From Cryobacterium luteum (GTDB lineage: Bacteria > Actinomycetota > Actinomycetes > Actinomycetales > Microbacteriaceae), in contig NZ_FOCN01000002.1 in NCBI RefSeq assembly GCF_900110125.1, positions 186,001 through 250,000 on the forward strand: DNA of 64,000 bases, read 5' to 3'. Under the pieces are notes generated by a model. The model did not search any database, was not told the DNA's origin, and worked only from the letters and a program-made list of their open reading frames with translations. A program made the position numbers and the translations under genes. Numbering within the stretch: the stretch's first letter is position 1; each line of letters begins with the position of its first letter. Of this stretch, positions 52,632 through 61,642 are shown in pieces.

Positions 52632-52991
52632 ATGGCCAGAATCAAAAAGGGTGACCTCGTTCAGGTCATCAGCGGCCGCAGCCAGGCTCGCGGCGGAGAC
52701 CGTGGCAAGCAGGGCAAGATCATCTCCGTCGACGTCGAGAAGAACCGTGTCCTCGTTGAGGGCATCAACTTCGTGACCAAGCACGTTCGCGTCGGCCAGA
52801 CCCAGCGCGGCACCAAGACGGGCGGCATCGAGACCTTCGAAGCCCCCATCCACGTGTCCAACGTTGCGATCGTCGACCCGGAGACCAAGAAGCCGACCCG
52901 CGTCGGCTTCCGCCAGGAAGAGGTAACGAAGGACGGCGTCACCAAGACGGTCCGCATTCGTTACGCCAAGAAGTCAGGGAAGGACCTCTAA
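52632..52991 (+). CDS. rplX: 50S ribosomal protein L24
   Basis: The 119-residue protein has an N-terminal KOW motif ([21 protein letters not shown], here slightly longer than usual) and [16 protein letters not shown]. It starts two bases after rplN and overlaps rplE by one. Confidence 0.98.
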   Translation: MARIKKGDLVQVISGRSQARGGDRGKQGKIISVDVEKNRVLVEGINFVTKHVRVGQTQRGTKTGGIETFEAPIHVSNVAIVDPETKKPTRVGFRQEEVTKDGVTKTVRIRYAKKSGKDL

Positions 52992-53599
52992 TGACTGACA
53001 CCGCAGTTGTTGAAGGCACTGAGGGCGTCGCGCCCGTCAAGGCCCTGCCGCGTCTGAAGCAGAAGTACCGCGATGAGATCAGTGCCAAACTCTCCGAGGA
53101 ACTCGGCTTCACCAACGTGCACCGCATCCCCACCCTGACGAAGATCGTCGTCAACATGGGTGTCGGCGAAGCAGCACGCGACGGCAAGGTGATGGACGGT
53201 GCGGTTTCTGACCTCACCAAGATCACCGGCCAGAAGCCGCAGGTCACCAAGGCCCGCAAGTCCATCGCGCAGTTCAAACTGCGTGAGGGACAGCCCATTG
53301 GCGCCCACGTCACACTTCGTGGCGACCGCATGTGGGAGTTCCTGGACCGGCTGCTCAGCCTGGCCCTTCCGCGTATCCGTGACTTCCGCGGTCTGTCCGA
53401 CAAGCAGTTCGATGGTGCGGGCAACTACACCTTCGGCCTGACCGAGCAGGTCATGTTCCACGAGATCGACCAGGACCGCATCGACCGCGTTCGCGGTATG
53501 GACATCACGGTCGTCACGACCGCGAAGACCAACGATGAGGGTCGCGCGCTGCTCAAGGCGCTCGGCTTCCCGTTCAAGTCGGACGACGCTAAGAAGTAG
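52991..53599 (+). CDS. rplE: 50S ribosomal protein L5
   Basis: The 202-residue 5S rRNA-binding protein has an N-terminal extension of about 18 residues, then [19 protein letters not shown] and [13 protein letters not shown]. In most actinobacteria rpsN follows; here a 205-bp spacer with hairpins follows. Confidence 0.99.
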   Translation: MTDTAVVEGTEGVAPVKALPRLKQKYRDEISAKLSEELGFTNVHRIPTLTKIVVNMGVGEAARDGKVMDGAVSDLTKITGQKPQVTKARKSIAQFKLREGQPIGAHVTLRGDRMWEFLDRLLSLALPRIRDFRGLSDKQFDGAGNYTFGLTEQVMFHEIDQDRIDRVRGMDITVVTTAKTNDEGRALLKALGFPFKSDDAKK

Positions 53600-53633
53600 T
53601 TCCTCACTACGCAGGAACATTTTCAACTAGAGT

Positions 53634-53659
53634 TGGGAGCTTGCGCTTGCAGGCTCCCA
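53634..53659 (+). other. Hairpin 1 between rplE and rpsH
   Basis: TGGGAGCTTGC (53634-53644) pairs with GCAGGCTCCCA (53649-53659) around GCTT, with one G-T pair. It may process, attenuate or protect the mRNA within the spc operon. Confidence 0.75.
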
Positions 53660-53717
53660 GCCCCGGTTGGACTCGCTCGCCGAGAAATCGCGGGCGCACA
53701 GAGATTTTCACCCCGGA

Positions 53718-53739
53718 AGCCGATCAACCGATCGGTTTC
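53718..53739 (+). other. Hairpin 2 between rplE and rpsH
   Basis: CCGATC (53721-53726) and GATCGG (53731-53736) flank AACC; the stem extends outward by AAG and TTT to about nine pairs. It ends in TTTC but lacks a true T-run. It lies about 65 bases before rpsH. Confidence 0.65.
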
Positions 53740-53804
53740 CTCACCACCACAGGTCGTCATTCGTGTAACGGATGGGCGAAACCAGGCGAGAAAGGCACCA
53801 CAAA

Positions 53805-54203
53805 ATGACAATGACAGATCCGGTCGCAGACATGCTGACCAGACTGCGCAACGCGAACTCGGCGTACCACGACACCGTGTCGATGCCGCATAGCAAATTG
53901 AAAGCGCACATCGCTGACATCCTCAAGGCTCAGGGTTACATCTCCGCCTGGACCGTCAAAGATGCAACAGTAGGCAAGACCCTCACGCTGGACCTCAAGT
54001 TCGGTCCGAACCGTGAGCGTTCCATCGTAGGCATCAAGCGGGTCTCCAAGCCCGGCCTGCGCGTGTACGCAAAGTCGACCGAGATCCCCACGGTTCTCGG
54101 CGGCCTCGGCGTTGCCATCCTGTCCACCTCCAGCGGTCTGCTCACCGACCGCCAGGCTGAGAAGAAGGGCGTAGGCGGAGAAGTTCTCGCCTACGTGTGG
54201 TAA
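53805..54203 (+). CDS. rpsH: 30S ribosomal protein S8
   Basis: The ATG at 53805 ([17 protein letters not shown], 132 residues) is preceded by GAAAGG; an upstream frame from 53772 has no family match. The C-terminal GVLSTSSG-type motif (here [15 protein letters not shown]) binds 16S helix 21. S8 regulates spc operons in gammaproteobacteria. Confidence 0.98.
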   Translation: MTMTDPVADMLTRLRNANSAYHDTVSMPHSKLKAHIADILKAQGYISAWTVKDATVGKTLTLDLKFGPNRERSIVGIKRVSKPGLRVYAKSTEIPTVLGGLGVAILSTSSGLLTDRQAEKKGVGGEVLAYVW

Positions 54204-54209
54204 CTGAGA

Positions 54210-54746
54210 ATGTCACGTATTGGAAGACTCCCCATCCCGATCCCTGCTGGGGTAACGGTTGTGGCTGACGGCCAGGCCGTCTCCGTCAAGGGCCCGAAGG
54301 GCGAGCTCTCGCTCGTCGTTTCCAACCCCATCTCGGTGTCGATCGAGGACGGTCACGTTCTCGTCACCCGTCCGAACGACGAACGCCAGTCGCGTTCGCT
54401 GCACGGTCTGACCCGCACCCTGATCAACAACCAGATCATCGGCGTAACCGTTGGTTACTCCAAGGGTCTTGAAATCGTCGGTACCGGTTACCGCGCGGCG
54501 CAGAAGGGCACCTCCGTTGAGTTCGCCCTCGGCTTCTCGCACCCGGTCGTCGTCGAGCCGCCCGTCGGCATCGTTCTGACCGTGGAGAGCGTCAACAAGC
54601 TCACGGTCAGCGGAATCGACAAGCAGGCCGTCGGCGAGGTTGCCGCCAACATCCGTAAGATTCGCAAGCCAGAGCCCTACAAGGGCAAGGGTGTGCGTTA
54701 CGCCGGCGAGATTGTTCGCCGCAAGGCCGGAAAGAGCGGTAAGTAA
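54210..54746 (+). CDS. rplF: 50S ribosomal protein L6
   Basis: The 178-residue protein has [15 protein letters not shown] and the signature [21 protein letters not shown]. It starts six bases after rpsH. Confidence 0.99.
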   Translation: MSRIGRLPIPIPAGVTVVADGQAVSVKGPKGELSLVVSNPISVSIEDGHVLVTRPNDERQSRSLHGLTRTLINNQIIGVTVGYSKGLEIVGTGYRAAQKGTSVEFALGFSHPVVVEPPVGIVLTVESVNKLTVSGIDKQAVGEVAANIRKIRKPEPYKGKGVRYAGEIVRRKAGKSGK

Positions 54747-54748
54747 CC

Positions 54749-55120
54749 ATGGGACTCGGAACTAGAGGCAAGAGCAAGGCCGCAGCCCGCGGACGTCGAC
54801 ACACACGTCTTCGCAAGAAGATCGAGGGAACGGCGCTTCGCCCGCGCCTCGTTGTCACGCGCTCGGCTCGCCACGTATTCGTGCAGGTCGTCGACGACAG
54901 CAAGGGTTTCACCCTTGCGTCGGCATCCACGCTCGAAACGGACTTGCGCACCTTCGATGGTGACAAGACCGCCAAGGCCCGCAAGGTCGGTGAGCTTGTT
55001 GCTGAGCGTGCGAAAGCCGCCGGCATCGAAGCCGTTGTATTTGACCGTGGTGGCAGCAAGTACGCAGGACGCGTCGCAGCCATCGCCGAGGGAGCTCGAG
55101 AGGGTGGATTGAACCTGTGA
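54749..55120 (+). CDS. rplR: 50S ribosomal protein L18
   Basis: The 123-residue 5S rRNA-binding protein has [19 protein letters not shown] and [20 protein letters not shown]. It overlaps rpsE (GTGA). Confidence 0.99.
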   Translation: MGLGTRGKSKAAARGRRHTRLRKKIEGTALRPRLVVTRSARHVFVQVVDDSKGFTLASASTLETDLRTFDGDKTAKARKVGELVAERAKAAGIEAVVFDRGGSKYAGRVAAIAEGAREGGLNL

Positions 55121-55824
55121 GCACTGAAAAGATCGAAACCACAGCACCTGTTGCTGCCGTTGCCGAGGCACCGGTTGAAACCGCTGCCTCCACGACCCCG
55201 CCGCAGAACGAGCCCCGCGAGGCTCGTCGTGGTGGACGTGAGCGCAACCCGAACAAGGACCGCGGAAGCCGCGATGCCGACAAGAGCCAGTTCCTGGAGC
55301 GCGTCGTCACCATCAACCGCGTGTCGAAGGTCGTCAAGGGTGGTCGTCGCTTCAGCTTCACCGCTCTCGTCGTCGTCGGCGACGGTAACGGCCTGGTTGG
55401 CGTTGGATACGGTAAGGCCCGTGAGGTCCCGACCGCTATCTCCAAGGGCGTTGAAGAAGCGAAGAAGAACTTCTTCCGCGTTCCTCGCGTCGGACTGACC
55501 ATCCCGCACCCCGTGCAGGGTGAAGCTGCAGCCGGTGTCGTTCTGCTTCGTCCGGCAGCAGCAGGTACCGGCGTTATCGCCGGTGGCCCGGTGCGCGCCG
55601 TACTCGAATGCGCTGGCATCCACGACGTGCTGAGCAAGTCGCTCGGTTCGTCGAACACCATCAACATCGTGCACGCCACGGTCGAGGCCCTGCACCAGCT
55701 CGAAGAGCCGCGTGCGGTTGCGGCTCGCCGTGGCCTCGCCTACGAAGACGTCGCTCCGGCCCGTTTTCTTCGTGCCGACGCTGCTGCAGCTGCAGCGGCC
55801 GCAACCGCGAAGGCAGGTGCCTGA
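55117..55824 (+). CDS. rpsE: 30S ribosomal protein S5 with long N-terminal extension
   Basis: The 235-residue protein starts at the GTG overlapping rplR. About 60 Ala/Thr/Pro- then Arg/Asn-rich residues precede the S5 core ([36 protein letters not shown]). A 15-residue Ala tail ends it. E. coli S5 has about 167 residues. Confidence 0.98.
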   Translation: MSTEKIETTAPVAAVAEAPVETAASTTPPQNEPREARRGGRERNPNKDRGSRDADKSQFLERVVTINRVSKVVKGGRRFSFTALVVVGDGNGLVGVGYGKAREVPTAISKGVEEAKKNFFRVPRVGLTIPHPVQGEAAAGVVLLRPAAAGTGVIAGGPVRAVLECAGIHDVLSKSLGSSNTINIVHATVEALHQLEEPRAVAARRGLAYEDVAPARFLRADAAAAAAAATAKAGA

Positions 55825-56006
55825 TGGCCCAGCTGAAGATCACACAGATCAAGTCCAAAATTAGTGAGAAGCAGAACCAGCGCGACACTCTTCGCAGCCT
55901 GGGTCTGCGACGCATTGGCGCCGTCACGATCCGCGAGGACAACTCGCAGAACCGTGGCTACGTCAACACCGTCGCTCACCTCGTAAAGGTCGAGGAGATT
56001 GACTAA
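55824..56006 (+). CDS. rpmD: 50S ribosomal protein L30
   Basis: The ATG overlaps the rpsE stop (TGATG) and gives 60 residues: [34 protein letters not shown]. The length is typical; the frame is also open upstream inside rpsE, but that is a shadow. Confidence 0.98.
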   Translation: MAQLKITQIKSKISEKQNQRDTLRSLGLRRIGAVTIREDNSQNRGYVNTVAHLVKVEEID

Positions 56007-56584
56007 TGGCTGACGAGAAGGAAGCTACCCAGGTAGCGGACAAGCCCGCCACGAAGAAGGCTGCTGCCCCCAAAAAGGCCGCAGCACCGAAGAAGGCCGC
56101 TGCCCCTGAAAAGGCCGCTGTTGCAGCAGAGCCCACCGAGCCCCGCGAGCACGTGCTGAAGGTACACCACCTTCGCCCGGCTCCCGGAGCGAAGAAGGCC
56201 CGCCAGCGCGTTGGCCGTGGTGAAGGATCCAAAGGTAAGACCGCGGGTCGAGGCACCAAGGGAACGAAGGCACGCTACACCGTGCGCGTCGGCTTCGAGG
56301 GTGGGCAGATGCCTCTGCACATGCGCACCCCGAAACTGCGTGGATTCAAGAACCCGTTCCGCGTCGAGTACCAGGTTGTCAACCTGGAAAAGCTCGAACT
56401 GCTCTACCCGAACGGCGGCGATGTCACCATTGCCAGCCTGATCGCCAAGGGTGCAGTTCGTGACAACGAAAAAGTCAAGGTTCTCGGAACCGGTGAAATT
56501 ACCGTTAAGCTGAACGTGACGGTCGACAAGGTCTCTGCTTCAGCTGAGCAGAAAATTGTCGCCGCGGGTGGATCTGTAAAGTAA
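56006..56584 (+). CDS. rplO: 50S ribosomal protein L15 with Ala/Lys-rich N-terminal extension
   Basis: The 192-residue protein has about 48 extra N-terminal residues containing repeats of KKAAAP, then the L15 core [33 protein letters not shown] and [15 protein letters not shown]. Normal L15 has about 145-150 residues. The extension resembles histone-like PAKKA tails and may add RNA contacts (inferred). Confidence 0.98.
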   Translation: MADEKEATQVADKPATKKAAAPKKAAAPKKAAAPEKAAVAAEPTEPREHVLKVHHLRPAPGAKKARQRVGRGEGSKGKTAGRGTKGTKARYTVRVGFEGGQMPLHMRTPKLRGFKNPFRVEYQVVNLEKLELLYPNGGDVTIASLIAKGAVRDNEKVKVLGTGEITVKLNVTVDKVSASAEQKIVAAGGSVK

Positions 56585-56599
56585 GTCCGTAGACGCTCA

Positions 56600-56658
56600 A
56601 TCGAGCTTGTCGAATCCGTCAACGAGTAAATCGTTTGGTGTGATTCGACAAGCTCGAT
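56600..56658 (+). other. 17-bp perfect inverted repeat upstream of secY
   Basis: ATCGAGCTTGTCGAATC (56600-56616) and GATTCGACAAGCTCGAT (56642-56658) form a perfect stem around 25 bases. It lies between rplO and secY. Related TCGAGCTTGTCGA sequences are recalled as frequent in Microbacteriaceae genomes, so it may be a dispersed REP-like element. Confidence 0.85.
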
Positions 56659-56710
56659 CGCTTTAAGACGACCTGTGCGGGTCGATCTGCGTAAAAATCT
56701 GGAGGCCTTT

Positions 56711-58033
56711 TTGTTTAGCGCCATTGCGCGGATCTTCCGCACACCCGACCTTCGCAAGAAGATCGGCTTCACCCTGGGCATCATTGCTCTGTTCCGTCTG
56801 GGCTCGTTCATTCCGGCCCCGTTCGTGGACTTCGGCAACGTGCAACTGTGTCTGGCAGCCAATCAGGGCACGAGTGGCCTCTACGAGCTCGTCAACCTCT
56901 TCAGCGGTGGCGCCCTGCTCCAGCTCAGCGTTTTCGCGCTCGGCATCATGCCGTACATCACGGCCTCGATCATCGTGCAGCTGCTGCGCGTGGTCATCCC
57001 ACACTTCGACACCCTCTATAAGGAGGGTGCCGCCGGTCAGAGCACCCTGACCCAGTACACCCGGTACCTCACCATTGCCCTCGGCATCCTGCAGTCGACC
57101 ACGCTGATCACGGTGGCTCGCAGCGGCGCGCTGTTCGGCACATCCGCCAGCACCGAATGCACGCAGCTGATCACCAACGACGCCTGGTACGCGATCATGC
57201 TCATGGTGATCACCATGACCGCCGGCACCGGCGTCATCATGTGGATGGGTGAGCTCGTCACCGAACGCGGCGTCGGCAACGGCATGTCGCTCATGATCTT
57301 CGTCTCGATCGCCGCACTCTTCCCCGGCTCGTTGACCGCGATCGGCCAGCAGCAGGGCTTCGACACACTCATCATCGTGTTGATCGTGGGAGTTCTGGTG
57401 GTCGCCGGCGTGGTCTTCGTTGAGCAGTCGCAGCGGCGAATCCCGGTGCAGTACGCCAAACGCATGGTCGGGCGCCGTACCTACGGCGGCAACAACACCT
57501 ACATACCGATCAAGGTCAACATGGCCGGCGTCATCCCGGTCATCTTCGCCTCCTCGCTGCTCTACCTGCCGGCCCTGCTCGCGCAGTTCAACCAGCCGGC
57601 CGCCGGCCAGGAAGCCCCGGCCTGGGTGGTCTGGATCTCACAGAACCTCACCGGTGGCGACCAGCCGCTCTACATGGCCATGTACTTCCTGCTCATCATC
57701 GGCTTCACCTACTTCTACGTGGCCATCACGTTCAACCCCGAAGAGGTCGCCGACAACATGAAGAAGTACGGCGGGTTCATTCCCGGCATCCGGGCCGGCC
57801 GCCCGACCGCCGAGTACCTCGACTTCGTGTTGACCCGCATCACCCTGCCGGGCTCGATCTACCTGGGCCTGATCGCGCTCATCCCGCTCATCGCTTTCTC
57901 GTTGATCGGCGCCGACCAGAACTTCCCGTTCGGCGGCGCGAGCATTCTCATCGTCGTCGGGGTGGGGCTCGAGACGGTCAAGCAGATCGACTCGCAACTG
58001 CAACAGCGACACTATGAGGGGCTTCTTAAATGA
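56711..58033 (+). CDS. secY: Preprotein translocase subunit SecY
   Basis: GGAGG at 56701-56705 lies five bases before a TTG, giving MFSAIARIFRTPDLRKKI and 440 residues; the GTG at 56675 would add 12 unrelated residues. Ten membrane helices, the plug region and the cytoplasmic loop QQRRIPVQYAKR-type motif (here QSQRRIPVQYAKRM) are present. It forms the protein channel with SecE and SecG. It overlaps adk (ATGA). Confidence 0.97.
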   Translation: MFSAIARIFRTPDLRKKIGFTLGIIALFRLGSFIPAPFVDFGNVQLCLAANQGTSGLYELVNLFSGGALLQLSVFALGIMPYITASIIVQLLRVVIPHFDTLYKEGAAGQSTLTQYTRYLTIALGILQSTTLITVARSGALFGTSASTECTQLITNDAWYAIMLMVITMTAGTGVIMWMGELVTERGVGNGMSLMIFVSIAALFPGSLTAIGQQQGFDTLIIVLIVGVLVVAGVVFVEQSQRRIPVQYAKRMVGRRTYGGNNTYIPIKVNMAGVIPVIFASSLLYLPALLAQFNQPAAGQEAPAWVVWISQNLTGGDQPLYMAMYFLLIIGFTYFYVAITFNPEEVADNMKKYGGFIPGIRAGRPTAEYLDFVLTRITLPGSIYLGLIALIPLIAFSLIGADQNFPFGGASILIVVGVGLETVKQIDSQLQQRHYEGLLK

Positions 58034-58626
58034 CGCGCTTACTACTGATCGGCCCGCCCGGCGCGGGCAAGGGCACCCAAGCCGAGCGTCTCGCTCTCGC
58101 CTTCAACGTTCCGGCCATTTCCACCGGCGACATCTTTCGGTACAACGTGACCAACAACACCCCGCTGGGGCTGGAGGTCAAATCGTTCATGGATGCCGGC
58201 GCCTACGTTCCCGACAGCCTCACCAACGCGATCGTCGCCGACCGACTGAAAGAAGCGGATGCCGCCAGCGGCTTTCTGCTCGACGGCTACCCGCGCACGA
58301 CCGACCAGGTTGCTGAGCTGGACCGTCTCCTTGTCGCCGAGGGCACCCAGCTCGACGTGGTCGTGCTGATCACCGCCGACACCGACGAGGTCGTCGCGCG
58401 TCTGCTCAAGCGGGCTGCCGAGCAGGGCCGTGCGGATGACACGGCCGAGGTCATCCGGCACCGTCTCGACGTCTACGCCGAGCAGACCGCCCCGCTCATC
58501 GATGTCTACAGCACCCGCGGCGTCGTCGTCACCATCGACGGCCTCGGCGCCGTTGAAGCGGTCACCGACCGCATTCTCGCCGCGCTGGCCGAACGTGGCC
58601 TTCGCGCCAGCACCACCACGCTTTAA
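58030..58626 (+). CDS. adk: Adenylate kinase
   Basis: The 198-residue enzyme interconverts ATP, AMP and ADP. P-loop GPPGAGKGT (residues 8-16), AMP-site STGDIFR, and LDGYPRTTDQ are present. The LID is short (LLKRAAEQGRADD) with no zinc cysteines, the actinobacterial short type. It overlaps secY by four bases. Confidence 0.98.
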   Translation: MTRLLLIGPPGAGKGTQAERLALAFNVPAISTGDIFRYNVTNNTPLGLEVKSFMDAGAYVPDSLTNAIVADRLKEADAASGFLLDGYPRTTDQVAELDRLLVAEGTQLDVVVLITADTDEVVARLLKRAAEQGRADDTAEVIRHRLDVYAEQTAPLIDVYSTRGVVVTIDGLGAVEAVTDRILAALAERGLRASTTTL

Positions 58627-58641
58627 ACCGCTCCACCCTTC

Positions 58642-58665
58642 GGGCCGGGCCTCACGGCTCGGCCC
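58642..58665 (+). terminator. Hairpin after adk
   Basis: GGGCCGGGCC (58642-58651) pairs with GGCTCGGCCC (58656-58665) around TCAC with one G-T pair. There is no T-run. It may end the spc-secY-adk transcript and leave map on its own promoter. Confidence 0.6.
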
Positions 58666-58711
58666 ATCACCATGTGAACAATCATAAAAATATCGCTCCC
58701 CTCTTCGGAGC

Positions 58712-58717
58712 TAGTCT
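58712..58717 (+). promoter_or_regulatory. Possible -10 box for map
   Basis: TAGTCT lies 11 bases before the map GTG. Transcription would start only a few bases before the start codon. No -35 was recognised, so this is tentative. Confidence 0.3.
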
Positions 58718-58728
58718 GTGGGAAACCA

Positions 58729-59559
58729 GTGAGTCTTCGACGTTCCATCTACAAGAACCCGGCCCAGCTTCGCCTCATGGTGGCACCGGGCCTGGCGACC
58801 GCGGCATCACTCGTGGCTGCCCGCTCGGCCATGGTCATCGGCGCGACGACCCTCGACCTCGACGCCGCGGCTGAGGCCGCCATCGTCGCGCTCGGCGGCA
58901 AGCCCAACTTCAAACTCGAAGAGGGCTACCATCACACCGTGTGCGCGTCGGTCAACGACGACGTCGTGCACGGCATCCCCTCCGATCGCCGCCTCGGTGC
59001 CGGAGACATCGTCTCGATCGACAGTGGAGCGATCATCGAGGGCTGGAACGGTGATGCCGCGTTCAGCTACGTGATTCCCGACGCAAGCCGGCCTGAGCTC
59101 GTCGCCGAACGCCAGAAACTGTCCGATGTGACCGAACAGTCACTGTGGCACGGCATTGCCCGCCTGCACACCGCCCGTCACCTCAATGAGGTCGGCGAAG
59201 CCATCGAAGACTACGTCGAATCTCAGGGCACCTACGGAATCCTCACCGACTATGTCGGTCACGGTATCGGCCGCTCCATGCACGAGGCTCCGCCGGTGTT
59301 CAATTACCGTGTGCGTCAGAAGGGCCCCGACGTGAAGCCCGGCCTGGTCGTCGCCATCGAGCCAATGATTGTGCTCGGTTCCATCGACACGTACACCCGC
59401 GACGATGACTGGACCGTCGCCACAAGCGACGGTAAGGCCGCCGCGCACTGGGAACACAGCGTTGCGGTGCACAAGGACGGCATCTGGGTGCTCACCGCTG
59501 AGGACGGCGGAGCCGCGGGGCTGGCCCAGTTCGGCATCGTGCCCGTTCCCATCCCGTAA
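58729..59559 (+). CDS. map: Methionine aminopeptidase (type I)
   Basis: The 276-residue metalloenzyme removes the initiator Met from new proteins. The substrate His is in HHTVCASVNDDVVHG; metal ligands are in SIDSGA, WNGDAAFS, GHGIGRSMHE, AIEPM and EHSVAV, all present. GTG start. The stop codon directly touches the end of the convergent minus-strand regulator gene, with no terminator between them. Confidence 0.97.
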   Translation: MSLRRSIYKNPAQLRLMVAPGLATAASLVAARSAMVIGATTLDLDAAAEAAIVALGGKPNFKLEEGYHHTVCASVNDDVVHGIPSDRRLGAGDIVSIDSGAIIEGWNGDAAFSYVIPDASRPELVAERQKLSDVTEQSLWHGIARLHTARHLNEVGEAIEDYVESQGTYGILTDYVGHGIGRSMHEAPPVFNYRVRQKGPDVKPGLVVAIEPMIVLGSIDTYTRDDDWTVATSDGKAAAHWEHSVAVHKDGIWVLTAEDGGAAGLAQFGIVPVPIP

Positions 59560-61500
59560 CTACTGATCCATCAGATGCACGAGCTCGTCGATGAAGCTCG
59601 CGAAGTCGGGGGACCGGTGTACCAGCCGCTGCACGTCTTTGCGATCGGCGAACACCTCGACGAACTGGTCGAACACCACTTGGAATGACGAGCGTCCGGC
59701 GGCGCTGAACGCGATCATCGCGACGACCGTGACCCGGTTCTCACCCCAGTCCATCGGCACGTCGTTCAGCACGATCGCGATGGACGTGCGCAGAGCGGTC
59801 ATCTCCATAGCGTGGGGCACCGCGAGATTGTCGGTGAACGCGGTCGACGACATCCGTTCACGGGCGAGGGCGCCGTCGACGTAGGCCTGGGTGATGATGC
59901 CGTGCTCGCGCATCCGCTCGCCGAGGGCGCGAATCATGGCCGCGGCGTCGCCGGGATAGAAGTTGCGCAGAAACAGACCCGCGTCGAAGAAGCGCAGCAA
60001 TTCGTCTTTGATCAGGGTAAGGCGTCCGCTGCGGCGCATCCGGCTGACGAACTGGCGAATGTTGCTCACGTCGACCTCGGTTAGGAACGGATGGATCACG
60101 AGCGCCCCGTCGACTGGACGGGGCGGCTCGATCGTGGTCAGCACGAGCGGTGCATCGAGCCGTTCCCAGTCCACGTCAGCGCGCGTGATGACGCCGACGA
60201 CGTCGAGGTCGGTGCCAAGCGTGCCCTCGATACGGCCCCGCAGTACCGCCTGCAGATCGTAGTAATTCGGGCAGACCAGCACCGTGCGCACCGGCTGCTC
60301 CTGCCGTTGCTGCTGCTCGAGGTGGGCGCCGACGTGCATCGCGATGTAGGCGATCTCGTCGTCGTTGATCAGGATCTGCTCGTGCCGCTGCAGTTCGCTC
60401 GCGATGTAGACAGCGAGTTCATAGGTCATCGGATACGACGTCTTCATCGAGCGCGCGAGCGGGTTGCGCGAGAACGAACTCTGTCCGGCCCGGTCGATGA
60501 GGTTGCGCACGTGCAGGGTGAGGCGGGCGATGAAATCCTCGTCGGTCAGATCGACGAGATACTCAGCGCTGGCCCTGGCCACGATGCGGCGCACGACCGC
60601 GAGATCCTCAGGGCGTGCGAAAGCGGATGCCGTCGCGCGCGCCGGCAGGTCGTGTCCCGGCGCGAGCACCCGGGTGCGCAGAAGTACGGCGAGGTAGTCG
60701 AGCTCGGCCGCCTCGAGCGCAACGTCGAAGTGCGTGGTGATGAGGCCGGCCAGGGTCCTCGCCAGTTCCTGCCGAGCGCCGGCCGGCGGGGGACCGGCCG
60801 GCGGGGTCGGGGACGCTGCAGGCCTCAGTTTGCGGGCCCGGTCGACGGCGATGGCGAGGTGCAGCAGCACACCGTCAGTGCCGAACTCGTTGATGAAATA
60901 GCCCGAGGTGGCGAGGTGGGCGAGCAGGTCGGTTTTGAAGGCGCCCAGTTGATGGGAGTCGAACTCGCGCGAGATCGCGGCAAGCTCGAGGACCCCCCGC
61001 TTGCTCTCCTCCCGGAACATGCGCCCGAGCAACCGCCGACGATCAGTCTCCGAGCCAGCCAGCCCCACGATGCTGCCGTGCCGGGTCACCTCCAATCCCG
61101 ACCCGGGCAACAGCGCGCGCAGCCGCACCAGGTCGGCCTCAATGGTGGAGTCACTCACGAACAGGTCCGCAGCCAGGGCGTAGAGGTCGAGCCCGCCGGT
61201 GCCTTCGAAACCCATGCTGTCGGTGAGTCGCCGCACGAGCTGGTACACCCGGTTCTGCGGTGAATCCGTCGTCTCCGGGGGCGGAGTCTGCGCGAACGTG
61301 GCGTACGCGGTGCGGTTCAGACGGTATCCGAACGGTCCGGACTCGATCACGGCGAGCGGATGCGCCGCCGCCTTCACGTTGGTGACGTAACTGCGCACAC
61401 TGCGCCGCGTGACCCCGAGCGCATCGGCGAGTTCACCGGCTGTGACCCAGGCAGGCGTGCGCACCAGGTAATCCAGCATTCTCGCCTGCTTGTCGGCCAT
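59560..61500 (-). CDS. MtlR-like PTS-regulated transcription activator (PRD regulator)
   Basis: The ATG at 61498-61500 (MADKQARMLDYLVRTPAW) gives 646 residues; the frame is open further upstream into the mtl genes, but that part has no match. Order: HTH_11-like DNA-binding domain (AGELADALGVTRRSVRSYV), a second HTH region, two PRDs (about 265-470), a GatB-like IIB domain with Cys (VLVCPNYYDL), and a mannitol-type IIA domain with the phospho-His in AVPHAMEM. PTS phosphorylation of these sites controls activity. It is divergent from the mtl genes, so probably activates them. Confidence 0.93.
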   Translation of the reverse strand: MADKQARMLDYLVRTPAWVTAGELADALGVTRRSVRSYVTNVKAAAHPLAVIESGPFGYRLNRTAYATFAQTPPPETTDSPQNRVYQLVRRLTDSMGFEGTGGLDLYALAADLFVSDSTIEADLVRLRALLPGSGLEVTRHGSIVGLAGSETDRRRLLGRMFREESKRGVLELAAISREFDSHQLGAFKTDLLAHLATSGYFINEFGTDGVLLHLAIAVDRARKLRPAASPTPPAGPPPAGARQELARTLAGLITTHFDVALEAAELDYLAVLLRTRVLAPGHDLPARATASAFARPEDLAVVRRIVARASAEYLVDLTDEDFIARLTLHVRNLIDRAGQSSFSRNPLARSMKTSYPMTYELAVYIASELQRHEQILINDDEIAYIAMHVGAHLEQQQRQEQPVRTVLVCPNYYDLQAVLRGRIEGTLGTDLDVVGVITRADVDWERLDAPLVLTTIEPPRPVDGALVIHPFLTEVDVSNIRQFVSRMRRSGRLTLIKDELLRFFDAGLFLRNFYPGDAAAMIRALGERMREHGIITQAYVDGALARERMSSTAFTDNLAVPHAMEMTALRTSIAIVLNDVPMDWGENRVTVVAMIAFSAAGRSSFQVVFDQFVEVFADRKDVQRLVHRSPDFASFIDELVHLMDQ

Positions 61501-61589
61501 GATCGCACCCCGTGTCCGTCTGTTCCGCGACCATTGTGCCCACCATTCGGGCCCCAGGGGCCCTTTCCGGGGGTGCGGAAATTCTGATC

Positions 61590-61619
61590 TTGGAGTAATT
61601 CTCAACAATTTGACAGGAT
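61590..61619 (+). promoter_or_regulatory. Possible promoter of the mannitol PTS operon
   Basis: TTGGAG (61590-61595), 18 bases, and CAGGAT (61614-61619). Upstream GGGCCCCAGGGGCCC (near 61547-61561) is a palindrome with seven-base arms in the divergent spacer and could be an operator. Confidence 0.4.
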
Positions 61620-61642
61620 CGCAAGCGTCGGAAGGCGAATCG

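Noticed and set aside
53600-53804. Possible rpsN or another small ribosomal gene in the rplE-rpsH gap
   Set aside because: No frame shows the S14 Cys-x-x-Cys or Arg-rich motifs; only hairpins are visible.
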